A stretch of DNA of 59,446 bases from Candidatus Woesearchaeota archaeon (GTDB lineage: Archaea > Nanobdellota > Nanobdellia > Woesearchaeales > JAFGLG01), in the NCBI GenBank assembly GCA_016928155.1, contig JAFGLG010000008.1:1-59446 (forward strand). Reading direction: 5' to 3'. Position numbers and translations under genes: made by a program. Of this stretch, positions 1 to 7,184 are shown piece by piece. A model generated the notes under the pieces. The model saw only the letters and a program-made list of their open reading frames with translations, was not told where the DNA came from and searched no databases. Numbering within the stretch: the first letter of the stretch is position 1; each line of letters opens with the position of its first letter.

Positions 1-90
1 TATCAGAGAGCATCCCCTTTGTCAGCCAGAAAATCACTCATCCGGACTTTGACCTGATGCCACTAACCTACATCCATGACAGAGCCGGTC

Positions 91-1053
91 TTAGGGTCTT
101 ATATTGCCATATTCATCCATAAAAAGCCCTGCAATGCCCTCATCATGCACTATTATCAGATTCTCGTCATTGCGCTCATCAGCATTGGCTGTCGGATTGA
201 AGGAACCTGTGATGACAGTCTTGCTGTCAATGATGAAGACCTTGTGGTGCATTGTATTCGGATTCGTGTCCTTATAGACTGTGATGTTGGACTGATTGAG
301 CTTCTGGAACTCAGAATACTGAGAGATGCCCCTTGATTCAAATAATCCTTCAACGTGGATGCCATCACTGTGCTTCTGGACAAGCATGTCCCCTATCAGA
401 TCATGAGTGAAAGAGAAGGTCATGAAGTAGATGGATGATTCTGCTTTACCAAGCTCAAGGATCACCTTGTTTGCACACCAGTCCTCTGGACAGAAATAGA
501 CCTCAATAGGAATGTTATTGATGCTGAACTCATGGATGCCTGAGATGTCCTCCTGATAATCCCATAGCTCCTTGAACTCTGCTTCGAACACAGCTGCCAT
601 CGACTCTGATTCGAAGACGACAACATTATTGTTGTTCCTGTAATTCCCATTCTCTGTCGGGTTCATCGAACCGGTCCAGACAATCCTGCCGTCGAATATG
701 CAGAACTTGTTGTGCATCAGGGAAGAGCGGTTGTCGCTCCGCTCAAAGTCCAGACCGATCCTATAATCTGTGTCAGTGAAAAGCTTCACATCAGCTGAAG
801 CAGATCTCTCTTCCAGCGCGGATATAATATCCATGAGGTTCAGCTCATAGAATGCACAGTGAATCCTGTGCGCATGAGCAATGTAATCCCTCATATACGC
901 TGAACAGTTGTCAGCAGGACAGAAATAGACCTTTATGGGGGAGGTGTATTCCTTGACAACATTGGATGTGATGATTTCTACATCATGATCCTGGAAGTAG
1001 ACAAAAGAGAGTGCAATCAAGACAATAATCACAAGTAAGGGATAGGTTTTCAT
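91..1053 (-). CDS. Secreted or membrane-tethered phospholipase D-family protein with two HKD motifs
   Basis: This 320-residue protein has a hydrophobic N-terminus (residues 4-19) that looks like a signal anchor. Two PLD half-domains follow. The first carries HNKFCIFD (H114, K116, D121) and the second HHKVFIID (H269, K271, D276), each followed by a TGS(M/F)NP strand. Two HKD motifs in one chain normally form one active site for phosphodiester hydrolysis. In archaea and bacteria such short secreted forms include Nuc-like endonucleases and lipid-acting enzymes, and the substrate cannot be told here. Paired cysteines precede each half (CPADNC, CPEDWC), unusual for cytoplasmic PLDs and consistent with an extracellular, disulfide-stabilised protein. 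A TATA-like GATTTATTA lies about 26 bases upstream of the ATG, so the mRNA is probably leaderless. It reads towards the left window edge. Confidence 0.85.
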   Translation of the reverse strand: MKTYPLLVIIVLIALSFVYFQDHDVEIITSNVVKEYTSPIKVYFCPADNCSAYMRDYIAHAHRIHCAFYELNLMDIISALEERSASADVKLFTDTDYRIGLDFERSDNRSSLMHNKFCIFDGRIVWTGSMNPTENGNYRNNNNVVVFESESMAAVFEAEFKELWDYQEDISGIHEFSINNIPIEVYFCPEDWCANKVILELGKAESSIYFMTFSFTHDLIGDMLVQKHSDGIHVEGLFESRGISQYSEFQKLNQSNITVYKDTNPNTMHHKVFIIDSKTVITGSFNPTANADERNDENLIIVHDEGIAGLFMDEYGNIRP

Positions 1054-1117
1054 CTAACAAATCAGAAATCAGCTGTTAATAAATCTTTAGCATGCAATGC
1101 CGAAAATGATACAATGA

Positions 1118-1255
1118 TCATGCCCGTCTTATCTTGGCAATCCTGTTCCTGTCACGCGCCCTCTCATTGATAAGATCCTTCCTGCAGTCAACACACCATT
1201 TCCTAAGCTTGTTGTAAGTGGCAATCTCACTGCCACACCTTTGACAATTAATCAA
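1118..1255 (-). CDS. 45-residue zinc-ribbon mini-protein with TTG start
   Basis: A short frame encodes 45 residues with CQRC near the N-terminus and CVDC 17 residues later, a classic treble-clef/zinc-ribbon spacing, followed by a basic helix rich in Arg and Lys. The start must be TTG at 1253-1255 because an in-frame TAA immediately precedes it. Seven G residues lie 5 bases upstream and can serve as the ribosome-binding site. A TATA-like ATATTTATATAG at about 1310-1321 would give a leader of some 35 bases. The composition suggests a nucleic-acid or ribosome-binding accessory protein, but I do not recognise a named family. Conservation would decide whether it is real. Confidence 0.6.
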   Translation of the reverse strand: MINCQRCGSEIATYNKLRKWCVDCRKDLINERARDRNRIAKIRRA

Positions 1256-1382
1256 TTAAACCCCCCCTTTGCCCTAGCTCGCAATATCAGGGTGTGGGAA
1301 AGGAAGAATCTATATAAATATTGTTGTGATTAACTATTTTGTAGTAGTATAACATATAGGTTGAAAAAATAAGTTTAGAAGC

Positions 1383-1940
1383 CTATAATCGCTCCATCAG
1401 GCGTATTGATCTCACAAAAGAATTCCTGACCTCAGGATAGGACTTCTCAAGAGACTCAATCAATCCATGGAATGCCAGCCTTCTCCCCTTCCTGAAACCC
1501 TTCCCACCTGACAGGAAAATCAGGTCATCATCAGGTACACCGGCAAAAATCCTCACTATATTCCCGGGGAAAACAGCGGATCCCCCACTGAATACACTGC
1601 TTAGGAAATATGATATGTCGTCGTCAAGGCTCCATTCGAGGACAACAGCATCAAACCTGGCCAGATCCCTCCTGAAAGATGCAGAGCGAAATATGGCTTC
1701 CCTGTCCCTGACATCATATGACCGGAAGGTCCTGAATGTTATGTCCAAAGGGAGCATGATAAGCTTCTGGAAGTAATGCTTTGCAAGGGAACCGACGACC
1801 AGCACCTTCTGGCCTCTCCTGAACCTCTTCCTTAGGGCTCTCTTTATCCTCTTCTCGCATACTGCAGAGAAACAGCTCCTGCAGAAGCCTTTCCTCACAG
1901 ATTCCCTATTGCATCTCTGGCATTTCAACCTAGCTGGCAT
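1383..1940 (-). CDS. Ctu2/Ncs2-like protein with N-terminal zinc ribbon and degenerate PP-loop
   Basis: The 185-residue product begins with CQRC and CRSC, then a basic helix and a strand-loop KVLVVGSLAKHYF. This order (zinc ribbon, basic helix with K/R, beta strand, nucleotide-loop position) is the N-terminal layout of the TtuA/Ctu1 (Ncs6) tRNA 2-thiolation enzymes. Here the SGGKDS pyrophosphatase loop is replaced by GSLAKHY, so the catalytic PP-loop is lost. That matches Ctu2/Ncs2, the non-catalytic partner of Ctu1 in wobble-uridine 2-thiolation. The protein is short and lacks the C-terminal cysteines. Two TATA-like boxes lie upstream (2019-2029 and about 1970-1980). The distal one sits next to the ATTACT/AGTAAT palindrome. 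A run of six T residues at 1361-1366 (read as T on the minus strand) is a likely terminator. Assignment as a Ctu2-like protein is moderate. Confidence 0.55.
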   Translation of the reverse strand: MPARLKCQRCNRESVRKGFCRSCFSAVCEKRIKRALRKRFRRGQKVLVVGSLAKHYFQKLIMLPLDITFRTFRSYDVRDREAIFRSASFRRDLARFDAVVLEWSLDDDISYFLSSVFSGGSAVFPGNIVRIFAGVPDDDLIFLSGGKGFRKGRRLAFHGLIESLEKSYPEVRNSFVRSIRLMERL

Positions 1941-2036
1941 TTTCGTGGATTACAGTGAGAACATGAGGGGGTTTTAAATCTTTTTGTGTTTACTACCTTT
2001 GAGGACTGAATTGTCGAAATATTTAAATACCAGTAA

Positions 2037-2056
2037 TGATTACTATGCAGTAATGG
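2037..2056. promoter_or_regulatory. Palindrome ATTACT-ATGC-AGTAAT, copy E of a recurrent operator
   Basis: A perfect 6-4-6 palindrome (2039-2054) sits just upstream of the minus-strand TATA box GTATTTAAATA at about 2019-2030. A third half-site, ATTACT on the minus strand, lies between it and the TATA box. The same palindrome in 8-4-8 form occurs before both lysozyme-like genes at 20911 and 21144 and before a small membrane protein at 15024. It would control the Ctu2-like gene or an RNA from this region. Confidence 0.5.
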
Positions 2057-2080
2057 GGTTGGGGGTTTCAAAATCATGCT

Positions 2081-2188
2081 ATCACCTCTTTTCCTCTGCA
2101 AATGCCTCTTCGCGGGGGCATTTCCAGAGGTTTTATGATCACCTCTTTTTCCCATGAAGATTCCCTTGCGGAATCTTCTTGGGTTTTA
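2081..2188. repeat. Two tandem hairpin units with identical flanks but different stems
   Basis: Two units of about 55 bases follow each other. On the plus strand each reads ATCACCTC, a T-run, a hairpin, then TTTTA. Hairpin one (2093-2130) pairs CCTCTG and AAATGCC with GGCATTT and CAGAGG around one C-C mismatch. Hairpin two (2151-2183) pairs CCCA and GAAGATTCC with GGAATCTTC and TGGG around one T-T mismatch. Both are 13 base pairs with a single internal mismatch, yet the stem sequences are unrelated. On the minus strand each hairpin is followed by AAAAGAGGTGAT, which contains a full Shine-Dalgarno sequence. They lie downstream of the Lon-like protease gene and upstream of the Ctu2-like gene. 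Possible roles are a terminator pair, an RNA control element or a small RNA. Confidence 0.55.
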
Positions 2189-2292
2189 ACAACTGCCTGT
2201 CAGGAATCTGCATGGATAATATCAGATAGGATAAACCAGATAGGATACTTGACCAGAGCAACCATTCTGATCCTGCAGTAATCAGAGAAAAA

Positions 2293-4059
2293 TCAGACCA
2301 GCTCTTTCCTGATGGAAAAAACCGCAGCCAGAAGGAAACCGACAGAGATGCCAAGCAGGAATATCATAAGCATCTCAATCCTAGGCCACCTGATGCCTGG
2401 TTTTGCCGACTGCCTGAGATACATATCAATATTGCTCAGTTCAAGGGCATACTCGGAATAGAGGAGAGCAGAGAAGATATCCTCTTCCTCAAGGTCCTGG
2501 GCGTATTCAAAATAACTGTAACCAAGAATCGGAAAATTACCTTTTGCAGACTGATCAGCAATAATCCTCTCTGCTGCATCAAGCTTGAGATGAAGCAGAT
2601 CAGGTGTCTTGTTCTCACCTATGCCTATGGTCGAAAGGACAATGTCAGCCTCAGCCTTTGCCTTGGATGCCTTGAAAAGGCAGAGCTCATACTCCTCATT
2701 CAGCTGATCCACCTTCGCCAGATCAATCACCTCAGAAGTCTCATCCAGAGAATCAGGGAGGAAGAAACGTACATAAGCAAGCCTCTCCTCAGCCTCAGAT
2801 ATCTTATCCTGACAGGTCCTTGACAGCACACTGACGTCAATCTCTAACTCCTTGCCTTGCTGCCCGAAGAAATGCGACCATGAGACAGCGCTGAAATACC
2901 TCTCATCAGCATGGGTGGCCAAGGTGACCGCTGACCGGGTGTCATTCTTGATCAGGCTCTCCCTGGAATCATCCAGCAGAGACTGGGCATCGACAAGGCG
3001 ATCCCTGACAATTATGTAAGCCTCCAGATCAGAAAGTGTCAGCAAAGGCCTGCTCTCAAGATCGCGGCTAATCGAGTCAATCCTGGCCTGGACCTCTTCC
3101 TGGAACCTGACAATCCCATCATAAGACATGTTATTATAGAGGTTAAGCAGGACACTTGACTGGAGAGAGGAGCCGTAGCAGAAAGATGCAGAGCTGTAAT
3201 AACTCCCTTTCGAATCCGCCAGGATGGAATTGTTGTTCAGCTTCTCAGCCTCCTGCATGAATTTCCAGAAATCAACAGAAACATTGCTGACCTCAGTGAA
3301 GTATTCAGGAGGAGATATGCCAAGAGACCTGACCTCCCCAAGACGGGAAGATGCGCGGTCGCACAGCATGGCTGCAAGTGATGACATCACCTGCTCATAC
3401 TTCGGATCCAAAACTATCCCTACAACGCCGTCATGCTTCCTCTTCCCTGTGATGAAACCATAAATCTCATCGAGAGTAGCCACCTCAAGGACCTCGACCC
3501 CGAGCTCTGCCCCATACTGGAACAGGTCAAGAGTGATATTGTCCTCCTCATACTCGGTCTCGCCCATGGGCACCATCACATTCTTCAGGCCTGCAGCAGC
3601 TGCAGCCTCAATCTTCTGCTTCAATCCACCGACAGGGCCGATAAGCTCACCGGAATTTATTGTGCCTGTCACAGAAAATGTATCAGGGATCTCAAAACCC
3701 TCAAGGCCTGCAAGAGTTATCAGGGCAAGGGCAGCACCTGCACTGGGACCGCCGATTATGGGAGATGATGCCCTTATAGTATAGAAAAAATCATGCTTCG
3801 AGCAGTCCTCCCCAGAGAAATCACATGCAATCTGATTGGCAAACCGCGTGGATATCTGGGTGTCAAGCTGGGTGAGGGGGTAAGAATCAATGAAAATCCT
3901 GCCGGTGCCAGGCTGCATATCAAGGAAGAGGTCAGCTCTCCTGCCGTTCATATCAGCACCATCCCTGGAAACAGCCAGGAGATTCATGTGAAGATGCTGG
4001 GCAGCAGCAATATCAAGCAAGAAAATGAATACAAAAAAGGATATCACCAGCTTTTTCAT
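2293..4059 (-). CDS. Secreted/membrane Lon-fold serine protease (archaeal COG1750 type)
   Basis: Residues 1-20 form a signal peptide (MKKLVISFFVFIFLLDIAAA). A Lon-type proteolytic domain follows, with the nucleophile in GGPSAGAALA (S106) and the general-base lysine in GGLKQKIEAA (K148). The 42-residue spacing matches the Ser-Lys dyad of Lon proteases. There is no AAA+ ATPase domain, so it should act ATP-independently outside the membrane. Residues about 220-540 are predicted mostly helical and could form a stalk or substrate-binding module, and a membrane helix (about 558-582) ends in a short basic tail. The archaeal family is known but its substrates are not. It starts at the ATG 26 bases below a TATA-like AATTATAAA, so it is probably leaderless, and a TTTTT run follows its stop codon. 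In this window it is a candidate for quality control of surface proteins. Confidence 0.85.
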   Translation of the reverse strand: MKKLVISFFVFIFLLDIAAAQHLHMNLLAVSRDGADMNGRRADLFLDMQPGTGRIFIDSYPLTQLDTQISTRFANQIACDFSGEDCSKHDFFYTIRASSPIIGGPSAGAALALITLAGLEGFEIPDTFSVTGTINSGELIGPVGGLKQKIEAAAAAGLKNVMVPMGETEYEEDNITLDLFQYGAELGVEVLEVATLDEIYGFITGKRKHDGVVGIVLDPKYEQVMSSLAAMLCDRASSRLGEVRSLGISPPEYFTEVSNVSVDFWKFMQEAEKLNNNSILADSKGSYYSSASFCYGSSLQSSVLLNLYNNMSYDGIVRFQEEVQARIDSISRDLESRPLLTLSDLEAYIIVRDRLVDAQSLLDDSRESLIKNDTRSAVTLATHADERYFSAVSWSHFFGQQGKELEIDVSVLSRTCQDKISEAEERLAYVRFFLPDSLDETSEVIDLAKVDQLNEEYELCLFKASKAKAEADIVLSTIGIGENKTPDLLHLKLDAAERIIADQSAKGNFPILGYSYFEYAQDLEEEDIFSALLYSEYALELSNIDMYLRQSAKPGIRWPRIEMLMIFLLGISVGFLLAAVFSIRKELV

Positions 4060-4101
4060 ATATATAAACTGGCGCCATCCATTTATAATTGTTGCGGAAA
4101 A

Positions 4102-4560
4102 TCAGTCCCTCCTTGTGTTCATAAGATAGATGACAAATATCACAAGCAGAGCCAGCAATACAGTCTCTACAAGGATTACATTATTCCTGAAATCGACCGG
4201 TGCAGGACTCTCAATGACAGCCCTCGTCCTCATATAGCTCGCAATCTCAGCCATTGTGGCACAATCATAGGAATCTGCGCAGACACCGTAATCAGACTCT
4301 ATCCCGCAGCAGATCCCATCAGCGCAATCATCTGCTGAAGTACACAAAAAATCCATGGACTGACAGCTATCCATACACAATCCCAGATCCTTATCAGGAT
4401 AGATTATACAACATTTCCGGCCATCACAATCTGTGTCAGAGCCGCACAGATCATCCGGATCAACATTAGATACGACAAAGGCATTGATCGAAGCCCCAAG
4501 AAAGAAGACAATGCTAAAAAGGGATACTGACAAAACAACAAACATGACTTTCCTATCCAC
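4102..4560 (-). CDS. Cysteine-rich protein between two membrane helices
   Basis: The 152-residue protein has an N-terminal hydrophobic helix (about residues 5-25), a loop of about 90 residues with some 12 cysteines in pairs (CGSDTDC, KCCII, CCGIES), and a C-terminal helix (about 128-147) ending in a short basic tail. The cysteine pattern suggests a disulfide-knotted extracellular domain held by one or both helices. I do not recognise the family. I place the start at the second GTG because GGAGGT lies 7 bases upstream of it, whereas an earlier GTG overlaps that site. It is followed, after 42 bases, by the Lon-like protease gene in the same direction, but the protease has its own TATA box. Confidence 0.7.
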   Translation of the reverse strand: MDRKVMFVVLSVSLFSIVFFLGASINAFVVSNVDPDDLCGSDTDCDGRKCCIIYPDKDLGLCMDSCQSMDFLCTSADDCADGICCGIESDYGVCADSYDCATMAEIASYMRTRAVIESPAPVDFRNNVILVETVLLALLVIFVIYLMNTRRD

Positions 4561-4708
4561 AGTAAACACCTCCTTTTAGTGGATCATAGTGATATAATAA
4601 AATTACTCTTTCCCTGAATATAAAGTTTGCGCCATAAATCAGTATTTCCTTGCCATCCACAACAGCATCGGCTATCTTCTCCCAGGCAGGTCCCGGACTT
4701 ACAGGCAC
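4553..4708 (-). CDS. Possible 51-residue small protein upstream of the cysteine-rich gene
   Basis: A frame opening with GTG at 4706-4708 is preceded by GGAGGT at a spacing of 7 bases and by an in-frame stop two codons upstream. It encodes a mixed sequence containing AWEKIADAVVDGKEILIYG and ends in a stop that overlaps the GTG start of the downstream cysteine-rich gene by a few bases, an arrangement typical of translational coupling. Against it, a TATA-like CTTTATATTC (about 4616-4625) inside the frame could be the promoter of the downstream gene. I recognise no family. It is real only if conserved. Confidence 0.35.
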   Translation of the reverse strand: MPVSPGPAWEKIADAVVDGKEILIYGANFIFRERVILLYHYDPLKGGVYCG

Positions 4709-4889
4709 TGATCAACCTCCAGGTCCTAATCCACCCCCCATGCATACAGATAACAGGCATGCAGTCAAAAGATATCAAGAATCCTATTCATGACTACCAG
4801 CTGACCTCCTAATATAAAAAATCTGGCATGCACTGAAACCAGACACAATATTTTTAAATGAATACAGGATAGAGCATTATGGAAAAATC

Positions 4890-5564
4890 ATGAAAAAGCT
4901 GAAAGAATACATCGACAGCCTCAATCCCCAGAAAGCCCTCTGGACAGTCATCGGCCTCATACTTCTTGCAACAATATTCTGGTCATCATACAGCCTGCAA
5001 AGAATGTTCTTTGATTCCGTCGACAAGATAAACATCTTCATAAATGACAACCCCCTAATTGGAATCCTGATATTCATAGGACTGGCAGCAATATCAGCAA
5101 TGTTCTCACCATTCAGCAGCGTACCCCTCATACCTTTTGCAATACTGATCTGGGGAGAGGTTGGGACTTTTTTCCTACTCCTGACCGGCTGGCTCATCGG
5201 GGGATCGATAACATACATCATCGGAAGATATGCAGGAAGGCCCATAGTCACAAAGCTTCTATCAGAAAATAAGCTTGACTATTTCCTCAGGAAAATACCC
5301 CGCAAAGCAGAATTCTGGCTGGTGCTATTATTCAGGCTTTCCATGCCAGCAGAAATACCGGGCTATATCACAGGGATACTGAAAATACCATTCTGGATGT
5401 ATTTTGTGGCATCGATAATAGGAGAAGGGGTGATAGCAGTCGGATCAATCTATGCCAGCGAAGCACTCATAAATGCAGACCCAATCATGTTCATTGTCGC
5501 AGCAGCAGCAATAGTAGGATGGATGAGCATATTCTTCTACCATTTCAAGAAAGCATTAGCCTAA
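4890..5564 (+). CDS. VTT/DedA-like (TVP38/TMEM64) membrane protein
   Basis: The 224-residue protein has about five or six hydrophobic segments and the signature order of the VTT (SNARE-associated) family: FSPFSSVPLIPFAILIWG, then a Gly-rich GWLIGGSITYIIGRYAG, then a re-entrant-type FRLSMPAEIPGYITGIL. Relatives (DedA, TMEM64, TMEM41) are implicated in lipid scrambling or undecaprenyl-phosphate transport. In archaea a role in polyprenyl lipid recycling for glycosylation is plausible but unproven. TATTTTTAAATG at about 4850-4860 lies 25-30 bases before the ATG, so it is probably leaderless. An earlier ATG at 4879 opens a four-codon frame and was rejected as the start. It is transcribed divergently from the cysteine-rich gene. 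Confidence 0.85.
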   Translation: MKKLKEYIDSLNPQKALWTVIGLILLATIFWSSYSLQRMFFDSVDKINIFINDNPLIGILIFIGLAAISAMFSPFSSVPLIPFAILIWGEVGTFFLLLTGWLIGGSITYIIGRYAGRPIVTKLLSENKLDYFLRKIPRKAEFWLVLLFRLSMPAEIPGYITGILKIPFWMYFVASIIGEGVIAVGSIYASEALINADPIMFIVAAAAIVGWMSIFFYHFKKALA

Positions 5565-5793
5565 TATGATAATATTTTTATAGAACAAAAACTACCATTA
5601 ACTAATGCAAAAGATCATCATCAATATCATCTTCCAGGCATTTTTCAGCTTTTTCTGATACTCATCGGCCTGATATAAATCCCTTCTCTGATATGGCCTG
5701 AAAAACCATGGTCCTGGGATGAACATCAGGATTTGAAAAACATCACAACAGCAGCCAGATCAAAAACATATCAACAAATATGGAGGCAATAAA

Positions 5794-6051
5794 ATGAAAT
5801 ATTCAAACCTATACCATAATCCAGCAAACATGGGACACCAATGCCCGCTGCTGACAATGAAAATCGCAGACCCGGGAGAGCCAATGAGAGGAGATGTGGA
5901 GAGGGCTGACTGGCACCCTGACATACAGCCAGGATGCAGAGAAATAACAGGAGCTGTATGCTACCTGTTCCAAGCCTACAATGGACAACCAAGAATAGAA
6001 AAAGCAGATGAATGCCCCATACTGCAAAAAGCAAAAGACCTGCTGTGCTAA
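5794..6051 (+). CDS. Small cysteine-containing protein of unknown function
   Basis: The 85-residue product has five cysteines, including CPLL near the start and CPILQKAKDLLC at the end, no signal peptide and no membrane segment. A good ribosome-binding site (GGAGG, 8 bases before ATG) supports this start and argues against the longer frame on the opposite strand. Spaced cysteines could bind a metal or a cluster, but the pattern does not match a zinc ribbon that I know. It stands alone about 230 bases after the VTT gene. Confidence 0.6.
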   Translation: MKYSNLYHNPANMGHQCPLLTMKIADPGEPMRGDVERADWHPDIQPGCREITGAVCYLFQAYNGQPRIEKADECPILQKAKDLLC

Positions 6052-6075
6052 TCCGGCAGATCATTCATTTTTTAA

Positions 6076-6249
6076 TCATTTTGCATAGTTATTGAATATC
6101 CAACCGATTGCGACAACAATCAGGATAATCGGTATCCAAGGAACTTTCACCACAAAGAAACCCAGGTCATTCAGCAGCCATATGATCCCGATCACCAGGA
6201 CAATAACTGCAAAAGTCGGGAATCTCCTAGCCGGATTTATGTATTTCAT
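6076..6249 (-). CDS. 57-residue two-helix membrane protein
   Basis: The chosen start (ATG at 6247-6249) is preceded by a full Shine-Dalgarno GAGGTGAT. A frame extending 13 codons further upstream has no such support. The protein has a short basic N-terminus, a membrane helix (about residues 10-27), a proline-containing turn and a second helix (about 34-52). Such LiaF/DUF5668-like double-helix proteins are common small membrane proteins in bacteria and archaea, and the resemblance here is only in layout. Its role is unknown. Confidence 0.65.
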   Translation of the reverse strand: MKYINPARRFPTFAVIVLVIGIIWLLNDLGFFVVKVPWIPIILIVVAIGWIFNNYAK

Positions 6250-6307
6250 GCATATCACCTCATCATGGGAATTGATCCAGATTATCATACATCATAATGA
6301 CACATCA

Positions 6308-6366
6308 CTAAAAAATGCACTTACTAAAAAATACACCCACTAAAAAATATACTCACTAAAAAAGTT
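6308..6366. repeat. 16-bp tandem repeat forming a series of T6 tracts downstream of zupT
   Basis: Units beginning CTAAAAAAT repeat with a period of exactly 16 bases (6308, 6324, 6340, and a shorter one at 6356). Read on the minus strand they give four T5-T6 tracts directly after the zupT stop codon. Archaeal RNA polymerase terminates at T-runs, so this is probably an iterated terminator between zupT and the 57-residue protein gene. Confidence 0.7.
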
Positions 6367-6368
6367 TT

Positions 6369-7184
6369 CTATAAAAACAACAGCAGACTCAGAGCCATGG
6401 TCCCCATGCCAGCCAAAAGCCCATATATGGAAAGATGATGCTCACCATATTCATGAGCTGCAGGAAGGAGCTGATCGAGAGAGATAAAGACCATTATGCC
6501 TGCAGCAACCGCAAAAAGCATGCCAAACACAATCCCATTGAATAAGGAATACAAAATCGTGAAACCCACAAGAGCACCAATTGGTTCTGCCAGGCCTGAA
6601 AGGAAAGAATAAAGAAAAGCCTTCTTCCTGCTGCCTGTGGCATAGTATAATGGGACTGAAACAGCAATCCCTTCAGGTATGTTATGCAAAGCTATTGCAA
6701 AAGCAATCATCACACCGAGGTGTATATCATTGATAGCGCTTGCGAATGTAGCAAGGCCCTCTGGAAAATTATGCACAGCAATGGCCAGTGCTGTGAGGAT
6801 ACCCATCCTATAAAGGCACCTCCTGCACTTCCTGTCAGGCTTACTTCTCATCTCCTCAACCATATGGATCTCATGGGGGTTCTCAAAAGTCGGGATAAGC
6901 CTGTCAATCAAAGCAACAATAAGCATACCACCAAAGAAAGATGCGACTGTGATCCATGTCCCTGCAACAGTTCCAGACGCTGATATAAGGCTTTCCCTTG
7001 CTTCAGCGAATATCTCGACAAAAGAGACATAGATCATGACCCCGGCAGAGAAACCCAGAGCAACAGAAAGAAACTTAGTGTTCGTCCTCTTGGCAAAGAA
7101 TGCAATTGCACTCCCGATGCCTGTTGCCAGACCTGCAAAAAGTGTCAGAGAGAATGCAAGAACCAACGTGGATGTCTCAATCAT
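6369..7184 (-). CDS. zupT: ZIP-family zinc/divalent metal transporter
   Basis: The 271-residue length and eight hydrophobic segments match ZupT. The two metal-site motifs are present in the usual helices IV and V: HNFPEGLATF and HNIPEGIAVS. ZIP proteins import Zn(II) and other divalent metals into the cytoplasm. The start codon overlaps the last codon of topA by 4 bases, so it is co-translated with the zinc-finger topoisomerase, a sensible pairing for zinc supply but not proof of a link. The intracellular loop before HNFPEG has CRRC, which may bind metal. A T-tract array follows its stop. Confidence 0.92.
   Translation of the reverse strand: MIETSTLVLAFSLTLFAGLATGIGSAIAFFAKRTNTKFLSVALGFSAGVMIYVSFVEIFAEARESLISASGTVAGTWITVASFFGGMLIVALIDRLIPTFENPHEIHMVEEMRSKPDRKCRRCLYRMGILTALAIAVHNFPEGLATFASAINDIHLGVMIAFAIALHNIPEGIAVSVPLYYATGSRKKAFLYSFLSGLAEPIGALVGFTILYSLFNGIVFGMLFAVAAGIMVFISLDQLLPAAHEYGEHHLSIYGLLAGMGTMALSLLLFL

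Noticed and set aside
1-90. Possible C/D box guide RNA at the left edge (two CUGA boxes on the minus strand)
   Set aside because: No convincing C box (RUGAUGA) could be placed, and the window edge cuts the region.
1925-2155. 76-residue open frame on the minus strand
   Set aside because: It runs through two hairpins, an operator and two TATA-like boxes, has biased low-complexity composition, and is better read as a control region.
3793-4338. 181-residue plus-strand frame opposite the Lon-like protease and cysteine-rich genes
   Set aside because: It is antisense to two clear genes and matches no domain.
5604-5657. 17-codon leaderless frame after the VTT gene
   Set aside because: A TATA-like box is well placed, but the peptide is too short and featureless to call. 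It could equally be the start of a non-coding RNA.
5771-6064. 97-residue frame opposite the small cysteine protein
   Set aside because: No ribosome-binding site. The plus-strand frame has a strong one, and the hydrophobic reading is an antisense artefact.
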